Source: Parafannyhessea umbonata
Lineage (GTDB): Bacteria > Actinomycetota > Coriobacteriia > Coriobacteriales > Atopobiaceae
NCBI RefSeq assembly: GCF_900105025.1
Contig: NZ_LT629759.1
Span: 930,001-994,000, forward strand
Length of the DNA stretch: 64,000 bases
Direction of reading: 5' to 3'
Positions 1-8,900 of the stretch are shown here, piece after piece. The notes under the pieces are model-generated. The model worked only from the letters and a program-made list of their open reading frames with translations. It was not told the DNA's origin and did not search any database. A program made the position numbers and the translations under genes. Every line of letters starts with the position of its first letter. Within the stretch, counting starts at the first letter, position 1.

Positions 1-1750
1 GCCGCTTGAGGAGGTTCGTCGTCATGAGGCGCCTGATGCCCGCCTCGCGACCGGCGGCGGAGAGGTTGCCGCTCTCGGGGTCCTCGTACTTCCCCACCTT
101 GCTCGGCTGCAGGAAGGCGCTTGGCATGTAGACCGAGAGCGTGAGGGAGTCCAGCTCCGCGTAGATCTCGCGGTAGTTGATGGCGCCAGGCAGCGTCGAG
201 AGGCTGGGGTCGCGCGAGATGGGCGGGAGGCGCCTCGGGAACGGCCCGAGCGCCGCCGTGTCGTAGTACTGCTGTATGTGCCGCCTGCTGCGTGCGATCG
301 TAACCTGGTCCAGCACCTCGAAGAAGTCGAAGTCGAGCATGTCCTGGAGCCTGGCGGTGGTCCTCTGGCCGACGGGCAGCTTGGACCACGCGGTGTAGGC
401 GCCCTGCGCGTTCCTGAAGACCGTCTCCACGTCGCACGAGAGCCCGAGGCGTGCCGACCACGCCTCCGGGTCTCCCTGGTAGGCGAGCGCGAGCTGGTTC
501 CTGAGGTCGCGGAAGCGGTTGTTGACCGGGGTGGCGGAGAGCATGAGCACCTTGGTCCTCACGCCCTGCTTGATGACCTTCTCCATAAGGGTCTGGTATC
601 GGTTGAGCCTGTCGTTGGTGGCCGAGTCGCCGCCGTTCCTGAAGTTGTGGCTCTCGTCTATCACGACGAGGTCGTAGTTGCCCCAGTTGACGCGGGAGAG
701 GTCGACCCCCATGGTCTCGGACATCCCGCGCTCGCGCGAGAGGTCCGTGTGGTAGAGCACGTCGTAGCGGAGCCTGTCCGAGGCGATGGGGTTGTTCACG
801 ACGTTGCGGTTGTATGTTGTCCAGTTGTCCCGGAGCTTCTTGGGGCACAGGACGAGCACGTTCCTGTTGCGGGACTCGTAGTACTTTATGACCGCGAGCG
901 CCGTGAACGTCTTGCCCAGGCCGACGGAGTCCGCGAGGATGCAGCCGTCGAAGGTCTCGAGCTTGTTGATGATCGCGATGGCGGCATCCCTCTGGAAGTC
1001 GTACAGCTTGCCCCAAATGGCGCTCTCGCGGAAGCCGGTGCCCTCCTTGGGGAGCACGTCCTCGGACACGTCGTCGAGGAACTCGCTGAAGATGCGGTAG
1101 AGGGCCATGTAGTAGACGAGTTCGGGAGGGTTCTCCTTGTACATGGCCGTGATGGAGTCGACCACCGCGTCCGTCACGTCGTCGAGCCGGCCGGAGTCCC
1201 AGGCCTCGTCGAAGATGTCGAGGAGGGCCCTCGACGTGGACGCGTCCGGCCGCATGACAAGCGCCTGCCTGCCCGAGGAGTTGTCCACGCCCAGCTCCGC
1301 CGTGGTCAGCCCGGCGAACGGCGTGTAGGCGGCGGTCCCCTCCGGGCCGTCCACCACGAGGAAGGTGTTGTCCATCCCGTTGTCCACGCCGAAGGAGCGG
1401 AACTTGGCCTTCCGGCGGATCCAGCGGGCGCACTCGGAGGCGACCGACTTCTGCGTCAGCTCGTTGCGGAGGCGAATCTCCAGCTGGGTCCCGCAGAGCC
1501 CCTTCTCCCGGGCGAGCCGGGGGATGTAGAACTCCCGCTCCTGCTTGGGGGGCCGGCTCCTGGTGAACGCCTGCGACGTGAAGATGAAGCGGAACTCGTC
1601 GAGGCCGTCGAGCTGCTCCTTGAGCTCCTGGTAGGCGTACATCGAGAAGACCTCGGCCGCGACCGACACGCGGTCGCCGGACCTGATGGTCGAGACCAGG
1701 TCGTCCTTCACGATGTTCGCCTTGTTGTCGAAGAAGGGGGGATGCGTCAT
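1..1750 (-). CDS. SNF2/DEAD-type helicase with N-terminal phospholipase-D-like region (C-terminus outside window)
   Basis: The open reading frame starts at an ATG at 1750 and runs off the left edge without a stop, giving 583 residues of an incomplete protein. The first ~200 residues resemble the PLD-like nuclease region placed before some superfamily II helicases. A helicase core follows, with a Walker A-type DSVGLGKT, a DESHNFRN motif II and LMLSATPVNN motif III. The start codon overlaps the stop of the small upstream gene (ATGA), so the two are probably translationally coupled. Proteins of this build are frequent cargo of mobile elements and may act in DNA repair or defence, but the substrate cannot be deduced here. 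The helicase assignment is firm; the PLD call is weaker. Confidence 0.8.
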   Translation of the reverse strand, partial: MTHPPFFDNKANIVKDDLVSTIRSGDRVSVAAEVFSMYAYQELKEQLDGLDEFRFIFTSQAFTRSRPPKQEREFYIPRLAREKGLCGTQLEIRLRNELTQKSVASECARWIRRKAKFRSFGVDNGMDNTFLVVDGPEGTAAYTPFAGLTTAELGVDNSSGRQALVMRPDASTSRALLDIFDEAWDSGRLDDVTDAVVDSITAMYKENPPELVYYMALYRIFSEFLDDVSEDVLPKEGTGFRESAIWGKLYDFQRDAAIAIINKLETFDGCILADSVGLGKTFTALAVIKYYESRNRNVLVLCPKKLRDNWTTYNRNVVNNPIASDRLRYDVLYHTDLSRERGMSETMGVDLSRVNWGNYDLVVIDESHNFRNGGDSATNDRLNRYQTLMEKVIKQGVRTKVLMLSATPVNNRFRDLRNQLALAYQGDPEAWSARLGLSCDVETVFRNAQGAYTAWSKLPVGQRTTARLQDMLDFDFFEVLDQVTIARSRRHIQQYYDTAALGPFPRRLPPISRDPSLSTLPGAINYREIYAELDSLTLSVYMPSAFLQPSKVGKYEDPESGNLSAAGREAGIRRLMTTNLLKR

Positions 1751-1956
1751 TCTTTGCTTCCCTCCGAGAGCCTCTCTATGAGGCATACCTTCACGTACGT
1801 TGTCAGGCTCATGCCCTTCAGCTCCGCCGCTTCCTTCGCCGCGTCGCGCAGGTTCCGCGGGATTCGCATAGTGACCGGGACGTTCTCCGAACCCACGAGG
1901 AACGCCTGAATCTCGGTGGGGGTGGCGCCGGAGTCGACGAGCTCTGAGTACTTCAT
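1747..1956 (-). CDS. Small putative ribbon-helix-helix protein upstream of the helicase
   Basis: A 69-residue protein. The ATG at 1956 is preferred over an upstream start at 1989 because an AGGAGA ribosome-binding site sits just before it. The middle (VTMRIPRNLRDAAKEAAELKGMSLTTYVKVCL) has the pattern of a short basic beta strand followed by two helices seen in Arc/MetJ-type DNA-binding proteins and antitoxins. It overlaps the helicase start by four bases, so it may regulate or partner that protein. No toxin partner is visible. Confidence 0.6.
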   Translation of the reverse strand: MKYSELVDSGATPTEIQAFLVGSENVPVTMRIPRNLRDAAKEAAELKGMSLTTYVKVCLIERLSEGSKE

Positions 1957-1999
1957 GGGGACTCTCCTCGAATGCCGCGTGCAGTACAAGTGCAGTCCA

Positions 2000-2269
2000 T
2001 TCTAGCAGAGGGCTTGCAGGTTTCTAGCAGATGCCGGTCAACGGGCTGCCGCCTCGAATCTCAGGGATTGAGATTGCAACGAGCACCTCTAAGGACAGCA
2101 AGTAGCCCATCCTGTACACCCACGGTGGCCAGGATGGACGCCGCGGACGCATTGGACAAGGTGGCCGCGGGATCCGTCCCGATGGCGCAGACTTTCGTCT
2201 GTGCCCCGGGGAGACGCCTCCGCGGCCGCACCGTCCGAACGTCCCTTCTCTCTGCGGGGGATGCCCCGC
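2000..2269. promoter_or_regulatory. Repeat-rich non-coding region, candidate origin of transfer
   Basis: This gap separates the leftward helicase operon from the rightward mobilisation genes. It holds a direct repeat TTCTAGCAGA at 2000-2009 and 2022-2031 (22 bp apart, two helical turns); a perfect inverted repeat AATCTCA/TGAGATT with a 5-nt loop at 2057-2075; a hairpin CGCAGAC/GTCTGTG (one G:T pair) at 2186-2203; and GCGGGG/CCCCGC at 2254-2269 just before the MobC-like start. Such hairpins beside relaxase genes are typical of oriT sites. No nic site can be assigned from sequence alone. Confidence 0.4.
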
Positions 2270-2279
2270 GCCCCTGGGG

Positions 2280-2714
2280 GTGACCGACTTGAGCCGTGAC
2301 GCCATGCCGAGGCGCCTGAACGTCCGGGTCTCCGACGGGGAGCTCGAGGCCCTGGACCGGGCCTCCGCCGAGATGGGCTGCTCCAGGAGCCAGGTGGTGA
2401 GGCTCCTGATACACTGCCTCGCGGACGGCGGGACGCGCATAGGGGCGGGCACCGTCGCCTTCGACTACGAGACCTCACACGGCATCGTGCGCAACCTGCG
2501 CTCCATAGGCACGCTCTACAACCAGTCCGTGGCGGCGCTCAACACGATCGCGAAGGTCGCACGCGAGTCCCCGGACGAGGTGACGGCCGAGGACGCGCTC
2601 GAGGTCCTCAGGGTCGTGGACACCGAGATGACCTACGTGGCGGACTCGCTCGGATGCCTCCGCGAGGACGTGGCGAGGCTCTCCGACAGGCCGGCCGTCT
2701 TCCTCTGGAGCTGA
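2280..2714 (+). CDS. MobC-like relaxosome accessory protein
   Basis: A 144-residue protein starting with GTG; an ATG at 2304 is an alternative start and neither has a strong ribosome-binding site. The first ~45 residues (RLNVRVSDGELEALDRASAEMGCSRSQVVRLLI in part) fit a ribbon-helix-helix DNA-binding fold; the rest is helical with the look of MobC proteins that help a relaxase bind and nick oriT. It is followed after five bases by the relaxase, as is usual in mobilisation modules. Confidence 0.65.
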   Translation: MTDLSRDAMPRRLNVRVSDGELEALDRASAEMGCSRSQVVRLLIHCLADGGTRIGAGTVAFDYETSHGIVRNLRSIGTLYNQSVAALNTIAKVARESPDEVTAEDALEVLRVVDTEMTYVADSLGCLREDVARLSDRPAVFLWS

Positions 2715-2719
2715 CCGGC

Positions 2720-3958
2720 GTGCCGGCAATCAAGGCCATATCGGGACACACGGGGCTCGCCGCCGCGAGGAGGTACCTCGAGCGGGACGGGAGGGCGCTC
2801 GCCAGGGACCTCCTGCACTTCTCGCGGATGGACGAGTCCCCGCGCCAGGTGGGGCCCGTCGAGGCTCGCTTCGATTGGGACGCGGCCATGGACGAGACGA
2901 GGCGCGCCAACGGCAACGACGCCCCGTACCGCGGGAGGCCCGCCCGGACCTACAAGCACTACGTGCTCTCCCCCGACCCGCGCGACGGCGTCTCGCTCGC
3001 GGAGCTGAGGGGGCTCGCCGTGCGCTGGGCCGAGGAGAGCTTCCCGGACTTCCAGGTGGCCATCGTCTACCACGACGACAACGATGGCCACGTCCCCCAC
3101 GCGCACGTGATCGTGAACAACACGAACCTCGCCACCGGGAACAGGCTCCGCGACCCCGACCCAGGCCTCCTGAACGGGCGGCTGCAGGCGATCGCGCGGG
3201 AAATGGGGCTCTCGCACTTCGAGGGCAGGATCGACGCGCGGCACCCGGACACGCGCAAGCGAGGCACGAGGGAGAACTACCAGCGGGTCCACGTCGGGCG
3301 CGCGGAGGCGGAGCTCTCGTCCAGGGGCGCGTACTCCTGGGTCGCCGACATCAGGTCGAGGGTGGACGTCGCCGTCGCCTCCTCCAGGACGGAGCGAGAG
3401 CTGCTCGGCAGCCTCTCGCGGCTGGGCGTTGAGACGAGCGTCCGCGGCGACGGGAGGGACTGGACCTTCTGCCTCGCGGACCAGCCCGCCAGGAGGGTGA
3501 GCGGCACGAGGCTCGGCACCGACTACCGGCGAGAGGACGTGCTCACTAGGCTCGCCGCCCGCCGTGGGGAGGCGCTGCTGCCGGACGGCTCCGTCATGGG
3601 CGTCGAGGAGGCCGCGCGCCGCGCGATCGAGCTCAGGGACTTCTCCGAGCTCAGGGGGCTCTCCTCCGCCGTCGCCGTGATCGGGGAGACGCGCGCACGG
3701 TCCGTCGAGGAGCTCGCGGCCGTGGCCGCGCGATGCGGAGACCCCGGCGAGAGGGAGCGCATCGACGCGGCGATCGCGCTGGCAAGGAGGCACGGCATGC
3801 TGCCGGAGCGGCGGGAGGCCGCAGCGCGCAACGGTCACGTGCGGCGGGACGACGCGCGAGGCGTCACCCGCCGCGACGCGAGGCGCGGCGACGGGTCCAT
3901 CGGAAGGCGGCAGCCGGACCGCGGAGACGACGGCCGGACGGACGGGAGGGGGAGATGA
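2720..3958 (+). CDS. MobA/VirD2-family relaxase
   Basis: A 412-residue protein from a GTG start with GGAG nine bases upstream; the start gives the PAIKAISGHT opening common in this family. Tyr19 (RRYLERDGRA) is the likely nicking residue. The three-histidine metal site is visible as HVPHAH (residues 124-129) followed by NNTN. The relaxase cuts oriT and pilots the transferred strand to the coupling protein. The C-terminal third is Arg/Glu/Ala-rich and poorly conserved. Its stop overlaps the next gene (ATGA). Confidence 0.88.
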   Translation: MPAIKAISGHTGLAAARRYLERDGRALARDLLHFSRMDESPRQVGPVEARFDWDAAMDETRRANGNDAPYRGRPARTYKHYVLSPDPRDGVSLAELRGLAVRWAEESFPDFQVAIVYHDDNDGHVPHAHVIVNNTNLATGNRLRDPDPGLLNGRLQAIAREMGLSHFEGRIDARHPDTRKRGTRENYQRVHVGRAEAELSSRGAYSWVADIRSRVDVAVASSRTERELLGSLSRLGVETSVRGDGRDWTFCLADQPARRVSGTRLGTDYRREDVLTRLAARRGEALLPDGSVMGVEEAARRAIELRDFSELRGLSSAVAVIGETRARSVEELAAVAARCGDPGERERIDAAIALARRHGMLPERREAAARNGHVRRDDARGVTRRDARRGDGSIGRRQPDRGDDGRTDGRGR

Positions 3959-4500
3959 GGGTCACGTTGTCGTACGTTGACGGGCGGGTCGAGGAGTTCG
4001 ACTCAGACCGGCTCACGCGCCCCGACCCGTTCCCGGGGAGGAGCGTCCTCTCGGACCTCGTCCTCAGCCTTGGGGACGACGGAATGTGGATCGAGCTCGA
4101 CTACTACGACTCGCAGGGCGTGGCCGAGGGCGATGCGCTCAGGAGGCGCCGGGGCTGGAGGGCGCAGCTCGCGACGGCAGGTGAGCTGGCGGCGGCGTCC
4201 AGGGTGGACGTCGACGGCACCACGAGGTGGATGAGGGTGGGCGACGGCCTCGTGGACGTCTCGCGGCTCGAGGACGTCCGCGCCTCGCTTGACGACGGGC
4301 CGTCCGACCTGCCGGCCCTTGCCGCCTGGGCGTACCGCACGGGCCTCTCCATCCCCGAGGTGGCGGGCGACGACCCGCGCGACGCGGCCGGCAGGGTCTG
4401 CGCCTGGGCCGGCGTGCCGACCGAGAGCCTCGAATTCATGTCGCGCGTGCGTGCTACCGTCACGCCAACGTCGGACCTGGAATCCGGAGGTGCGTCATGA
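3955..4500 (+). CDS. Conserved-context hypothetical protein of the mobilisation operon
   Basis: A 181-residue, acidic soluble protein with no signal peptide or membrane segment. The ATG at 3955 has a strong GGAGGGGGAG site and overlaps the relaxase stop, so it is co-translated with it. I do not recognise a domain. The N-terminal half (VTLSYVDGRVEEFDSDRL, WIELDYYDS) looks like a small beta-rich domain; the second half is helical. Its position suggests an accessory role in transfer, but that is only context. Confidence 0.6.
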   Translation: MRVTLSYVDGRVEEFDSDRLTRPDPFPGRSVLSDLVLSLGDDGMWIELDYYDSQGVAEGDALRRRRGWRAQLATAGELAAASRVDVDGTTRWMRVGDGLVDVSRLEDVRASLDDGPSDLPALAAWAYRTGLSIPEVAGDDPRDAAGRVCAWAGVPTESLEFMSRVRATVTPTSDLESGGAS

Positions 4501-4604
4501 GGCGGTTCCTCTCGACCGTAGGCAGGATCACGCTTGCCGTCCTGAGGGGGCTCCTGCGCGTACTCCTCTGGGCGCTGAGGCTGGCGTTTCGCGCCGTGCT
4601 CTGA
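4497..4604 (+). CDS. Very small hydrophobic/basic protein (35 aa)
   Basis: An ATG overlapping the previous stop by four bases opens a 35-codon frame ending in TGA. The product is rich in Leu, Val and Arg (RRFLSTVGRITLAVLRGLL at its start) and would form one amphipathic or membrane-bound helix. The tight overlap is the main argument that it is translated; no family is recognised. Confidence 0.4.
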   Translation: MRRFLSTVGRITLAVLRGLLRVLLWALRLAFRAVL

Positions 4605-4709
4605 GGGCGCGTCCGCCAAAGCCCCAACCCCATCGCGGCCGCATTGGTCAGGGGCGCTTCCCAGAGGGCCCCAGAGGGGCTCGCGGCGTCACGTATGCCT
4701 GCGGCTTCC
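4605..4709. other. Convergent gap between mobilisation and transfer operons
   Basis: The rightward mobilisation genes and the leftward transfer operon end here facing each other. I see short GC-rich palindromes but no terminator with a T-run. Confidence 0.3.
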
Positions 4710-5798
4710 CTACTTCGCCCTCATGTCCTCCGGCGCCATGTCGACGGTCGCGAGCCGCGCGGCGGCCTCCCTCGCGCTTCCTGCCCTCTCGGAGAGCGGC
4801 CTCTCGTCCCTCGAGCGCGAGCGTGCCCGCTCCGCCCGCGCCTCGTCGTACCTGCCGATGACGAGGTCGGACGCGCGCGACGCCTCCGAGGCGGCCCTCG
4901 CGAGGGCGGATGGGTCGTCCCTGATCTCGTCCAGCCAAGACCTGAGGTACGCCGCGTGGTTCTGGGTCCAGGTCTGCACCGACCCTCCCCTCGCGACCGC
5001 GGACATGTCGAGCCCCGCGTCCGCAGCGGAGAAGGCGCTCCCGAGCTCCGCGACCAGCTCCTCGAACGCATAGGACTCGTGGTCGCTCGGAAGCGGCCTG
5101 CCGAGCTCGCCCGCGGTCGAGTGGCACATCTCGTGCATCAGCGTCCTGCAGAAGCCCTCGGCGGACTCGAACTGGCCGCGGAGCGGCATGGTGATCGCGT
5201 CCTCGGCCGGGGCGTAGAAGGCGTCGTCGCTCCTCGTCTCCCGCACGGGGCACCTCGACGACGCGATGAGGTCGTCTGCCACCCTCCAGGGCTCCGACCC
5301 CGGCTCCGCCGTGCGAGGCTCCATGACGGGCGGGACGCCCTCCACCTGGCTCGCGTTGAAGACCCAGGCGCCCCTCCCCCTCAGGAACCTGTCCCCGCAG
5401 ACGTCGTCCTCCGAGATCCTCCCCGCGGCGACGAGCTCCCGCGCCCTCTGTACCGTGACGACCGACTGCCTTCCTGCGCGCATGATCGGCACGTACCAGC
5501 TCCAGAACTCCACCGTGGCCTGCGCCCTCTCGCCGCGGCGCACGTGCCAGCCGGCGTCCCGCGCCTGGTTGTACGTGACCCACCTGGGGTCCTCGAATCC
5601 GCATCGTGCGGACGCGGCCGCGAGGGAGAGCCTGTTGACGCCCCTGTACCGGGCGCCGGTCGCGGCGTTCCTCGCCGACCAGCACCTCTCCCACCCCGCG
5701 TACCACGAGAGCCCGTCCTCCTCCATGGCGCTCGCGAGCGACTCCACGAGCCTCGCCCGCCCCTCGGCGAGCGTGTCCCTGCCCTTCTCAGCGCGCAT
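4710..5798 (-). CDS. ArdC-family antirestriction protein with zincin metallopeptidase domain
   Basis: A 362-residue protein with GGAGGAAGG before the ATG. The N-terminal ~130 residues match the ArdC single-strand-DNA-binding domain (WSARNAATGARYRGVNRL; WVTYNQARDAGWHVRRGERA). The C-terminal half carries a zincin HExxH site, LMHEMCHSTAG, at about residue 226, with an EELVAELGSAF helix downstream that could supply the third ligand. ArdC proteins protect incoming DNA from restriction in the new host. It is the last gene of the leftward transfer operon, consistent with early protection after conjugation. Confidence 0.85.
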   Translation of the reverse strand: MRAEKGRDTLAEGRARLVESLASAMEEDGLSWYAGWERCWSARNAATGARYRGVNRLSLAAASARCGFEDPRWVTYNQARDAGWHVRRGERAQATVEFWSWYVPIMRAGRQSVVTVQRARELVAAGRISEDDVCGDRFLRGRGAWVFNASQVEGVPPVMEPRTAEPGSEPWRVADDLIASSRCPVRETRSDDAFYAPAEDAITMPLRGQFESAEGFCRTLMHEMCHSTAGELGRPLPSDHESYAFEELVAELGSAFSAADAGLDMSAVARGGSVQTWTQNHAAYLRSWLDEIRDDPSALARAASEASRASDLVIGRYDEARAERARSRSRDERPLSERAGSAREAAARLATVDMAPEDMRAK

Positions 5799-5819
5799 GC
5801 CTTCCTCCCTGTAGAAGAT

Positions 5820-5843
5820 GGGGCGACCCGTCCGGGCCGCCCC
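5820..5843 (-). other. GC-rich hairpin in the ardC leader
   Basis: GGGGCG and CGCCCC enclose a second CCCG/CGGG stem, with one mismatch between them. It sits between the small membrane protein gene and ardC. No T-run follows on the minus strand, so it is more likely an mRNA structure or processing site than a full terminator. Confidence 0.4.
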
Positions 5844-5856
5844 GCTATCTTTGCCG

Positions 5857-5976
5857 CTACTCCTCGCGATCGTCCGCGGTCCCGGCCGCCCTGCAGAGCG
5901 CGATTGCCGCGACTGCCGTGGCGCCGGAGAGCGCGCCGAGGAGGTAGAGGGCGATGGCGCCGAAGTGGCTAATCAT
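5857..5976 (-). CDS. Small membrane protein, DUF3789-like (39 aa)
   Basis: The ATG lies inside the last codons of the upstream surface-protein gene (8-base overlap). The product has one hydrophobic segment (IALYLLGALSGATAVAAIAL) followed by CRAAG and an acidic tail. This one-helix-plus-CRAAG layout matches the tiny DUF3789 proteins found in transfer regions of Gram-positive ICEs. Function is unknown. Confidence 0.6.
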   Translation of the reverse strand: MISHFGAIALYLLGALSGATAVAAIALCRAAGTADDREE

Positions 5977-8900
5977 CGGTTCCGCCCCCTCCCAGCGGGC
6001 CGGTGCCGCCCTCGGGTCCGCGCTCGATGCGGACGTCGGGCTCGCCGCCCTTTCCGCGGCGCCTGAGCGCGCGTGCGCCTGCGAGCGAGAGGCCTGCCGC
6101 GGCGCAGAGACCCGCGATGGGGGCGACCGGGATCCCGGCGTCGCCGGTCTTGGGCAGCTGGCTGCCGCCCTTGGTGGCCTTCTCCTCCTTGGGGGTCTCG
6201 GGCGGGGCCTCGGTGATGCTCACCGTCTGTCCCTCGTCCTCGAGGTCTGCGTGGGTGGCCACGGTCCTCCCGTCGTGGGCGATGGTCTCGAAGGCGACCA
6301 CGTCGTGCCCGGCGAGCGCGCTGCCGTCGAACTCGAACGTGACGTCGGTGCTGCCGGACTCGGCGTCCGCGGTGAAGGTGGCGCTGGCGGTGACGGGGCT
6401 GCCGTCGCCTCCCGTGACCCTCTCGCCCGTGGACTTGTCCATGAGCGTGCCCGTGACCGTGTACTCGCGGCCCTTGACGAGCCCGGACCACTCGACCCTG
6501 TCCGTGATGGCAACCTTGTCCGCGGCCGTGGCCTCGTGGTCGCCGTCCGCCGCGTCGGTCGCCGTGGTGTGGATGCCGGGCAGGCTCACGGTCTGTCCCT
6601 CGTCCTTTAGGTCGGCGTGGGTGGCGACGACCTTGTCCGCGCGGGAGAGCTCCTCCGTGCAGACGAGCTTCCTCCCCTCGAGTCCGGTGCCGTCCACGTC
6701 GAAGGCGACCTCGACGGTGCCCTCGGAGGACTCGGGGGTGACGGTCGTCTCCGCCGTGGCGAGCTCCTTGCCCGTCTCGGCGTCGAGCAGGTGTCCCCTG
6801 ACCTTGTATTCGGTCCCGGGGGTGACGTTGGAGTAGGAGACGGTGTCGGCCACGCGCTGGCCGGGCGCCGCGTCGATGACCTTGTCGCCGTCAGCGGCGT
6901 CGCTCGCCGTCGTCCTCACCTGGGGGAACGCGACGCTCTGGCCCTCGTCGGAGAGGTCGGAGTGAGTGGCGTACACGTGGCCTTCGCGCGAGAGCTCCTC
7001 GAAGGCGACGACCGTGCGTCCCGCGAGGTCGGAGCCGTCGAACCTGAACGTGACGGTCGCCGTTCCGCTTGCCTCCTCGGGCGTGAGCTTCGTGGTCGCT
7101 GTGACCCTCTCGCCCCTCGCGTCCGTGACCGCCTCGCCGGTCTCGCGGTCCATGAGGGTGCCGGTGAGCTCGTACTCCTTCCCGGGCACGAGGTTCTGGT
7201 ACTCGACGGTGTCCGTGATGGTCACGTCGTCGTCTGCCGCCGCGTCGTGGGAGCCGTCCTCCGCGTCCGTCGCGGTGGTGCCGATCTTGGGGAACAGGAC
7301 CGTCTGCCCCTCATCGTCGATGTCTGCGTGCGTGGCAACCACCTTCCCGCCCTGGCCGAGCTCCTCGAACGCCACGACGGAGTGGCCGGAGAGCCCGGTC
7401 GCGTCGAACTCGAAGGTGACCTTGGCCTTGCCCGTGGAGAGCTTGGGGGTGAGCCTTGCGGTGGCGGTGACGGCCTTGCCGTCCGCGCCGGTCACGGCCT
7501 TGCCGGTCTCGCGGTCCATGAGGGTTCCCGTGAGCTCGTACTCCTTCCCTGGCTCTAGGTTCTCGTACTCCACCTCGTCCGTGAGCGTGACGCTCCCGGC
7601 GGCCTCGGCCAGGTGCTCCCCTCCCTCGCCGGTGAGGGTCGTGGCTATGCGCGGGCCCTGGTCGTCGTCGACGGTTCCGAGGTCCACGGTGGTGGCGTCG
7701 CGCGTGACCTGCACGGTCATGCTCACGAGGCGGAGCCCCTGGTTCGCGTCGCACGGGAGCTCCTCGACGAGGTACGTGTCGTAGGGCAGCGCGCCCTTGG
7801 AGTCGTCCGGGGCGGTCTGGGAGTCCGCGGTGCCGCTGAACCACACGCCCGCGGAGGCGTCCCAGGACCCCTCGCCCGCCGAGTCGTTCGCGTTCGTGCG
7901 CGTGGTGTGGGCGGCCCAGGACGACGCGGTGCTCGCCTGGCCGTTCTCGTCGGTCACGATGACGTGGGACTCGCCCGTGGTGGCGGAGGTGATCCGGAAG
8001 GGCACGCCCGCGAGGCGCCGCATGCTTCCGGACTCCGCCTTCACGAGCTCGAGGTCGCCGCGGCGGACCTGCTCGGCGACCGTGGGCGCGGCGTAGGTCG
8101 AGACGTGCTCGGCGGTCCCCTCTGCGGTCACGCGCGTGACGAAGGTCTTGTCCGAAGCCACGTATCCCTCCGGCGCCTTGGTCTCCCTTATGGCCACGGT
8201 GCCCAGCGGGACGACGGCGTTGCCTGCCGCGTCGCGGTAGAGGTCGTCGCCCGTGGCGGACGAGAGGTCCGCGGTGCCGTCCTCCCCCGTGGAGACGGTC
8301 CAGGTGCGGGTGGCCTTCGCGGGGAGGCTCCCCTCGTCGTACTGGCCTGCGTAGTAGCGGACCTCGAACTCCGCGCCCGCGAGGCTGGCCGCGCCGAGCG
8401 GGGACGCCTCGCCCGTCTCCGCGTCGGCCTTCGCGAGCACGAGGCCGAGTGGGTTCGTCTGCGGGACGTCCGACGCGCTCGCGTCGGCCTCGCCGCCCGC
8501 GGGCACTTCCACCCTCGTCGTCGCGTTCGAGAGGGCATATCCCCTTGGCGCCGAGAGCTCGCGCGCCCAGTAGGTCCCGGGCGAGACCTCGACGGCCTCG
8601 CTCGTGCCGTCCTCCCTGGTGGTCAGGCGCACCCCCGTGTCCTTCGTGCAGCCCTCGTCAGAGAAGAGGCCGTATACGGCTCCCCGACGGAGTAGAGTGT
8701 GTTGCCGTCGGTGACCGCGGGGTCGGATGACGCCTTCGTGACGGTCACCCTTCCCCTCGACTGTCCGAGCGGGATGAGGATGTAGTGCGACGGCCAGACC
8801 TTCCCCTGGATCGCGGAGGTCTGGTTGCCGCTCTCGATCGTGCCGAACCCGTTGCTCGAGTGCACGGAGTGCCACATGAGGTCATCGGAGGGGCTGGAGC

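Noticed and set aside
278-1909. Long rightward open frame opposite the helicase
   Set aside because: Composition is typical of antisense frames in GC-rich DNA, it has no domain, and the opposite strand encodes a clear helicase.
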